Positions 41,904 through 46,195 of a stretch of DNA of 46,195 nt are shown here, piece after piece (position 1 is the stretch's first letter; each line of letters begins with the position of its first letter). The notes below the pieces were generated by a model. It was not told the DNA's origin and did no database searches. It saw only the letters and a program-made list of their open reading frames with translations. The stretch is from Lachnospiraceae bacterium UBA3850 (lineage in GTDB: Bacteria; Bacillota; Clostridia; Lachnospirales; Lachnospiraceae). The position numbers and the translations under genes are program-made. The stretch covers positions 1 to 46,195 of the forward strand of contig DGHK01000013.1 in assembly GCA_002392655.1 (NCBI GenBank). The letters run 5' to 3'.

Positions 41904-43256
41904 ATGGTTCGGACAAAGCTTTATATTTCAAGGGTCAGAGCACTTTCAAGTCTCGCTATTCTGCTTATTATTTTTTTTATTATTTCTGATATTAATTCAT
42001 TTAATTCATATGCTGATTCTTCAGGTTGGGAATACATGAATAACCGATGGTATTATTTCTACGAAGACGGTTCTACTCCTGAAGGAGAAGTCACAATAGA
42101 CGGAGTCGGATATATATTTTCCCATGAAGGCTACATAGTATATGATTCAGATATCTACTCTCTTATCGACTCAGCCCCCGGCGGCTATGAAGTATCAGGC
42201 TTCGGAGGCTACACGCCTTCAGATACCGTAAGAAACAACATACAAAATGAATTAAATGCTATATATTCCGGTGGACATGATGTAGGCTTTATGCTTATTG
42301 ATCCAGTACTTGGTATGGGAATCACCAGCAATCCTGATACAGCTTTTTACAGTGCCAGTTCAATTAAGGGAATCTATGCAGCTGCACTTGTATATTCCAA
42401 TCCATCTGTTTACTACAACGAATACTATACACTTAACAGTATGCTGTCCTACTCTGACAATGATGCATTCAGAAAACTATACAACAGCTTCGGAACAGCT
42501 CCCATGCAGGCATGGTGTAATTACAGTGGAGTTGACAGCTACCAGTATGGTGCATATAAATATCCAACTTACGGTTCTAGAGTATTTGCTAAATTATGGA
42601 CTACAAACATGTTCTACTTCTACACTGATAATCTGGGATATGAGCTTGGAAAGCTGTATCAAAACCCCGGCCAGTCAGCTATTCACAGCACACTCGGAGG
42701 ATACTACTATACACAGACTAAAGCCGGCTATATCAGTGATGATGTAAAGCACACATCTACATCTGACGGAGGAATAGTTTATAAGGGAAGCAGCTATAAT
42801 CATCCTGTTCTACTGGTCATAAATTCAGATATACCTGCTAACCAGAACGCCTTAAATGGTCTAGTATGGGCTCTTGAGGAAGCAAATAATGAGATGATAC
42901 ATTCAGTAGATGGAAACCTCAAAATGTCACAGTACACATGGAAGCAGGACTCAGCAGGCTGGTGGCTCGAAGATAGAAATGGAGAATATTTCACTGACAA
43001 ATGGGTTAAAATAGACGGTTCATGGTATCATTTTAACTCTGATGGATATATGTCATCTGATGAATGGGTTGACGGTTACTACATCTCAGAAAGCGGAATA
43101 TGGGAATGGAATTACTCCGCAAACTGGTATCAGGATGAATACGGCTGGTACTTTAAAGACGAAAGTGGTTGGTATCCTACCTCAGAATATGTTAAAATAG
43201 ACGAGGAGTGGTATTGGTTTGATATTAATAGTTATTGGGACAACAAATACTACTAG
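41904..43256 (+). CDS. Secreted class A beta-lactamase-fold serine hydrolase with wall-binding repeats
   Basis: 450 residues. A signal sequence (hydrophobic about 13-30, likely cut after SYA) leads to one choline/glucan-binding-type repeat (about 41-80, GWEYMNNRWYYFYEDGS), then a serine hydrolase domain (about 105-330) with SSIK (152-155), SDN (184-186) and KAG (273-275), matching the SxxK, SDN and K(T/S/A)G motifs of class A beta-lactamases. At the C-terminus are about four Trp/Tyr-rich wall-binding repeats (345-450). The usual Glu of the omega loop is not obvious, so it may act on peptidoglycan peptides or another substrate rather than on antibiotics. ATG follows GGAGG. A double-glycine peptide gene starts 18 nt downstream. 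Confidence 0.85.
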   Translation: MVRTKLYISRVRALSSLAILLIIFFIISDINSFNSYADSSGWEYMNNRWYYFYEDGSTPEGEVTIDGVGYIFSHEGYIVYDSDIYSLIDSAPGGYEVSGFGGYTPSDTVRNNIQNELNAIYSGGHDVGFMLIDPVLGMGITSNPDTAFYSASSIKGIYAAALVYSNPSVYYNEYYTLNSMLSYSDNDAFRKLYNSFGTAPMQAWCNYSGVDSYQYGAYKYPTYGSRVFAKLWTTNMFYFYTDNLGYELGKLYQNPGQSAIHSTLGGYYYTQTKAGYISDDVKHTSTSDGGIVYKGSSYNHPVLLVINSDIPANQNALNGLVWALEEANNEMIHSVDGNLKMSQYTWKQDSAGWWLEDRNGEYFTDKWVKIDGSWYHFNSDGYMSSDEWVDGYYISESGIWEWNYSANWYQDEYGWYFKDESGWYPTSEYVKIDEEWYWFDINSYWDNKYY

Positions 43257-43274
43257 TCAAAGGAGGTTTAAATT

Positions 43275-43460
43275 TTGGAACAGGAAAAGAATATAATACC
43301 ATCAGAAAGCGTAGAGCTTGAAGAAGTAACAGGCGGAAAAAGTGGTTTTTCAGGTGGCTACTGTCCATATACAACCGATAGAAGCTGCAAGGTTGAACTT
43401 GTCGGTAGCTGGTCAAATGACAATGAAGACTGCAAAACATGTGGCTGGAGAGCATGGTAA
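43275..43460 (+). CDS. Small Cys-rich peptide with double-glycine leader (bacteriocin/RiPP-like)
   Basis: 61 residues from TTG 43275-43277, which has AGGAGG 8 nt upstream. The first 21 residues end in SVELEEVTGG, a typical double-glycine leader cut by C39-type peptidase transporters. The remaining 40 residues are rich in Gly, Cys, Trp and Asp, with four Cys (two in a CKTC motif). It lies 18 nt after the wall-binding hydrolase gene and before a strong terminator, so the two are probably cotranscribed. No modification enzyme or ABC exporter of the peptidase type is in the window. A bacteriocin, signal peptide or RiPP precursor is possible. Confidence 0.75.
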   Translation: MEQEKNIIPSESVELEEVTGGKSGFSGGYCPYTTDRSCKVELVGSWSNDNEDCKTCGWRAW

Positions 43461-43476
43461 AGAAATACTGAAGTAT

Positions 43477-43518
43477 AAAAAAAGATCTATTGCTGACTCA
43501 CGCAATAGATCTTTTTTT
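43477..43518. terminator. Strong bidirectional terminator
   Basis: A 17-bp perfect stem (43477-43493 with 43502-43518) includes A7 and T7 runs at its base and has an 8-nt loop. It ends the plus-strand peptide gene and the minus-strand tpiA gene. Confidence 0.95.
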
Positions 43519-43537
43519 ATAATACTTATCTTATGAA

Positions 43538-44284
43538 TTAGTAATTTACAATCTTACCGAAGTCTGCCTTGAGTGAAGCACCACCTACAAGACCACCATC
43601 GATATCAGGCTGTGCAAAGAGCTCAGCTGCATTTCCTGCATTTACAGATCCGCCGTACTGAATACGTACAGCCTCTGCTGTAGCTGCATCATAGATCTCA
43701 GCTATGCAGTCTCTGATTCCCTTACATACTTCCTGTGCCTGCTCTGTTGTAGCTGTCTTACCTGTACCGATAGCCCAGATAGGCTCATAAGCGATAACAA
43801 GATTCTTAACATCATCAGCAGCAACACCCTGAAGGTCTGACTTAATCTGAAGTCTGATCCAGTCCATAGTAACTCCCATCTCTCTCTGCTCAAGTGATTC
43901 ACCACAGCAAAGGATTGGTGTAAGACCAGCCTCGATAGCCTTCTTAACCTTCTTATTAAGTGTGCAGTCACACTCCTTGAAGTAGTCACGTCTCTCTGAA
44001 TGTCCGATGATAACATACTTAACACCGGCATCTACAAGCATCTCTGCTGATATCTCACCTGTGTAAGCACCCTTATCTTCGAAATACATATTCTCAGCAC
44101 CAACCTGTACGTTAGTACCCTTAACTGCCTCAACAACAGGTACGATGTCGATAGCAGGTACACAGTAAACTACATCTACTGCATCATTTACTACAAGATC
44201 CTTCAGCTCAGCAACAAGCGCTACAGCCTGTGAAGGAGTCATATTCATCTTCCAGTTTCCTGCAATAATCTTCTTTCTTGCCAT
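43538..44284 (-). CDS. tpiA: Triosephosphate isomerase
   Basis: Interconverts dihydroxyacetone phosphate and glyceraldehyde-3-phosphate. 248 residues with the catalytic Lys in GNWKMN, His in [10 protein letters not shown], Glu in [12 protein letters not shown] and the phosphate-binding GGSV and GGLVGGASL loops. It follows gap and pgk on the same strand, separated from pgk by a 200-nt region that holds a long imperfect palindrome. Confidence 0.98.
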   Translation of the reverse strand: MARKKIIAGNWKMNMTPSQAVALVAELKDLVVNDAVDVVYCVPAIDIVPVVEAVKGTNVQVGAENMYFEDKGAYTGEISAEMLVDAGVKYVIIGHSERRDYFKECDCTLNKKVKKAIEAGLTPILCCGESLEQREMGVTMDWIRLQIKSDLQGVAADDVKNLVIAYEPIWAIGTGKTATTEQAQEVCKGIRDCIAEIYDAATAEAVRIQYGGSVNAGNAAELFAQPDIDGGLVGGASLKADFGKIVNY

Positions 44285-44380
44285 TTTTTATTCTCCTAAT
44301 ATATAGAGTACGCTCATACTTAAAGCCGAATATCAACTATGTTATTCTTGCTTAGTATTCGCTTACTTTTTTATAATATC

Positions 44381-44485
44381 AATTTTCATAAGTCGCTCGA
44401 AATACAAGGAATAGCATGCGAAGGCGTACTTAATCGTACGTCGAGTATGCTATGACGCAGTAGTTCGAGATGAATTATGGAAATT
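44381..44485 (-). repeat. Long imperfect palindrome between pgk and tpiA
   Basis: About 105 nt fold onto themselves: AATTT/AAATT and CATAA/TTATG at the base, CTCGAA/TTCGAG (44396 and 44464), ATAGCAT/ATGCTAT in the middle and CGTAC/GTACG at the tip. It overlaps the pgk stop codon. On the minus strand it is not followed by a T run, so it does not look like a plain terminator; mRNA processing or stabilisation, or a small palindromic mobile unit, are possible. The rest of the 200-nt gap shows no gene. Confidence 0.7.
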
Positions 44486-45695
44486 ATTTGTCGTTAGCTG
44501 CTGCTACTCCAGGAAGCTCCTTACCCTCAAGGAACTCGAGTGATGCTCCACCACCTGTTGAGATGTGGCTCATCTTATCTCCGAATCCAAGCTGGTTACA
44601 AGCTGCTGCTGAATCACCACCACCGATTATTGTAGTAGCGTCTGTCTCAGCGAGTGCCTGAGCAACTGCAATAGTTCCTGCTGCAAGAGTTGGGTTCTCG
44701 AATACACCCATTGGTCCATTCCAAACAACTGTCTTAGCTGTCTTAGCTGCATCTGCGAAAAGCTCTCTTGTCTTCTCACCGATATCAAGACCTTCCATAT
44801 CTGCAGGGATATTGTCTGATGAAACTGTTTTTACTTCGATTGGTCCATCAATTGGATCAGGGAAGCCTGCTGCAACAACTGTATCTATAGGAAGAAGAAG
44901 CTTCTTGCCAAGGGAGTCAGCCTTTGCAAGCATCTCCTTACAATAGTCAAGTTTGCTGTCGTCTACGAGTGAAAGTCCAACCTCTTTGCCCTGAGCCTTG
45001 AGGAATGTATATGCCATACCACCACCGATGATAAGTGTATCACACTTCTCAAGAAGATTGGAAATAACATTTAACTTATCTGCAACCTTAGCACCACCAA
45101 GGATTGCAACGAAAGGACGTACCGGATTCTCTACTGCATTTCCAAGGAAATCGATTTCCTTCTGCATAAGATATCCTACTACTGCGGTATCAACGTACTC
45201 AGTAACACCAACATTTGAGCAGTGAGCTCTGTGTGCTGTACCAAATGCATCATTTACGAATACATCAGCAAGTGATGCAAGATCCTTTGAAAATGCCTCA
45301 CCGTTCTTTGTCTCTTCTGCGCGGAAACGTGTATTCTCAAGAAGGATTACTTCTCCATCATTCATGGCATTAACAGCTTCTACTACATTTGGTCCTACAA
45401 CCTCTGGATTAGGAACGAACTTAACTTCCTGTCCGAGAAGCTCTGAAAGACGAACTGCAACTGGTGCAAGTGTCTTGGTCTGCTTATCCTCCTCTGTCTT
45501 AACCTTTCCAAGGTGTGAGCAAAGGATTATCTTACCACCATCTGCGATAAGCTTCTTAATTGTAGGGAGTGCAGCAACAAGTCTGTTCTCGTCTGTTATT
45601 TTTCCGTCCTTAAGAGGAACGTTAAAGTCGCATCTTACAAGAACGCGCTGTCCCTTTACATTGATATCGTCAACTGATTTTTTATTGAGTGACAT
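44484..45695 (-). CDS. pgk: Phosphoglycerate kinase
   Basis: Makes ATP from 1,3-bisphosphoglycerate in glycolysis. About 403 residues from ATG 45693-45695, which has AGGAGG upstream (the frame is open 15 codons earlier). Motifs: [61 protein letters not shown] and GGGDSAAAC. It lies downstream of gap, after a strong terminator hairpin. Confidence 0.98.
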   Translation of the reverse strand: MSLNKKSVDDINVKGQRVLVRCDFNVPLKDGKITDENRLVAALPTIKKLIADGGKIILCSHLGKVKTEEDKQTKTLAPVAVRLSELLGQEVKFVPNPEVVGPNVVEAVNAMNDGEVILLENTRFRAEETKNGEAFSKDLASLADVFVNDAFGTAHRAHCSNVGVTEYVDTAVVGYLMQKEIDFLGNAVENPVRPFVAILGGAKVADKLNVISNLLEKCDTLIIGGGMAYTFLKAQGKEVGLSLVDDSKLDYCKEMLAKADSLGKKLLLPIDTVVAAGFPDPIDGPIEVKTVSSDNIPADMEGLDIGEKTRELFADAAKTAKTVVWNGPMGVFENPTLAAGTIAVAQALAETDATTIIGGGDSAAACNQLGFGDKMSHISTGGGASLEFLEGKELPGVAAANDK

Positions 45696-45721
45696 TTTAT
45701 TACCTCCTGGTTTTATTAGTG

Positions 45722-45753
45722 AAAAAAGGGTCCGGTCCAATTAGACCGGACCC
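45722..45753 (-). terminator. Intrinsic terminator between gap and pgk
   Basis: A 10-bp perfect GC-rich stem (45728-45737 with 45744-45753) with a 6-nt loop is followed by TTTTTT on the minus strand. It lies between the gap stop and the pgk ribosome site, leaving about 15 nt, too little for a promoter. Confidence 0.85.
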
Positions 45754-45781
45754 GATTCTTAGGTCTTTTTTAGCGCCTAAC

Positions 45782-46195
45782 TTATGCAAGCTCTGCGAAG
45801 TACTTAATTGTTCTAACCATCTGTGATGTGTAAGAATTCTCATTATCGTACCATGAAACAACCTGAACCTCATAGAGGTCATCAGCTATCTGTGATACCA
45901 TTGTCTGAGTAGCATCAAAGAGTGAACCAAATCTCATACCGATAACGTCTGAAGATACGATAGGATCCTCATTGTATCCGAATGACTCACTTGCAGCAGC
46001 CTTCATTGCAGCATTGATTGCATCAGCTGTAACTCCTGCCTTCTTAACAACAGCTGTAAGGATTGTTGTAGAACCTGTTGGAACAGGAACTCTCTGTGCA
46101 GATCCGATAAGCTTTCCGTTAAGCTCTGGGATAACAAGTCCGATAGCCTTTGCAGCACCTGTTGAGTTAGGAACGATGTTAGCAGCACCAGCTCT
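45782..46195 (-). CDS. gap: Glyceraldehyde-3-phosphate dehydrogenase (C-terminal part, cut by window edge)
   Basis: 138 codons of the C-terminal half; the gene continues beyond the window. Visible: [44 protein letters not shown], and the C-terminal [16 protein letters not shown]. These are typical of the catalytic domain of glycolytic GAPDH, with NENS in place of the more common NExG. It is followed by pgk and tpiA, a standard glycolytic cluster. Confidence 0.96.
   Translation of the reverse strand, partial: RAGAANIVPNSTGAAKAIGLVIPELNGKLIGSAQRVPVPTGSTTILTAVVKKAGVTADAINAAMKAAASESFGYNEDPIVSSDVIGMRFGSLFDATQTMVSQIADDLYEVQVVSWYDNENSYTSQMVRTIKYFAELA

Overview
The window looks like chromosomal DNA from an anaerobic Firmicute of class Clostridia, most likely a Lachnospiraceae (Butyrivibrio/Roseburia/Coprococcus-like gut or rumen bacterium). 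The basis is AT-rich DNA, strong AGGAGG-type ribosome sites, the gene orders recA-recX-rny and rpmB-yloU-fakA-recG-rsmD-coaD, a zinc-ribbon L28, a cell-bound GH5 cellulase, and sortase B with long EKP repeats. The genus is an inference. Most genes are on the minus strand. There is no rRNA, tRNA, CRISPR array, prophage or insertion sequence that I can support.

Layout. 1-3.4 kb: recombination and RNA decay genes recA-recX-rny. 3.5-4.8 kb: tmcAL on the plus strand, ending at a shared bidirectional terminator. 4.8-12.9 kb: the rpmB/yloU/fakA/recG/rsmD/coaD block, with a GH5 cellulase set between recG and rsmD. 12.9-21.9 kb: ruvA-ruvB-zapA-U32-ftsW-PBP-nudix-sortase B, a tightly packed run for Holliday junction repair, division and cell wall. 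22-24.3 kb: a DivIVA-like protein, a probably frameshifted membrane protein and a YprB-type exonuclease. 24.3-28.5 kb: a stand-alone structured RNA with its own promoter and terminator, tmRNA (ssrA), a small membrane protein whose stop codon almost touches tmRNA, then smpB, rnr and secG, which together form a ribosome-rescue and RNA-decay locus. 28.5-34.4 kb: a four-gene MacB/FtsX-type ABC system with a CARDB-like surface protein. 34.5-36.8 kb: a degenerate BirA-like regulator, a BirA-type operator and a sodium:solute symporter. 36.8-39.6 kb: a TetM-like ribosomal GTPase fused to a Rae1/YacP-like NYN nuclease domain. 39.7-43.5 kb: mscL, a secreted alpha-helical 48-residue-repeat protein, a secreted beta-lactamase-fold protein with wall-binding repeats, and a small double-glycine Cys-rich peptide. 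43.5-46.2 kb: glycolysis genes gap (partial), pgk and tpiA.

Most promising for follow-up are the GTPase-NYN fusion (a candidate ribosome A-site rescue and mRNA-cleavage factor), the BirA-like/operator/symporter unit (a candidate vitamin, possibly biotin, transporter), the approximately 130-nt RNA with a possible 10-bp pseudoknot, the tmRNA tail with a tandemly duplicated terminator that carries the complement of the tmRNA T-arm, and the wall-protein/peptide pair. Three genes (rnr, the GTPase-NYN gene, pgk) have an intrinsic-terminator hairpin directly before their ribosome binding site, which suggests attenuated read-through. All functions are read from sequence motifs by eye; no database search was possible.
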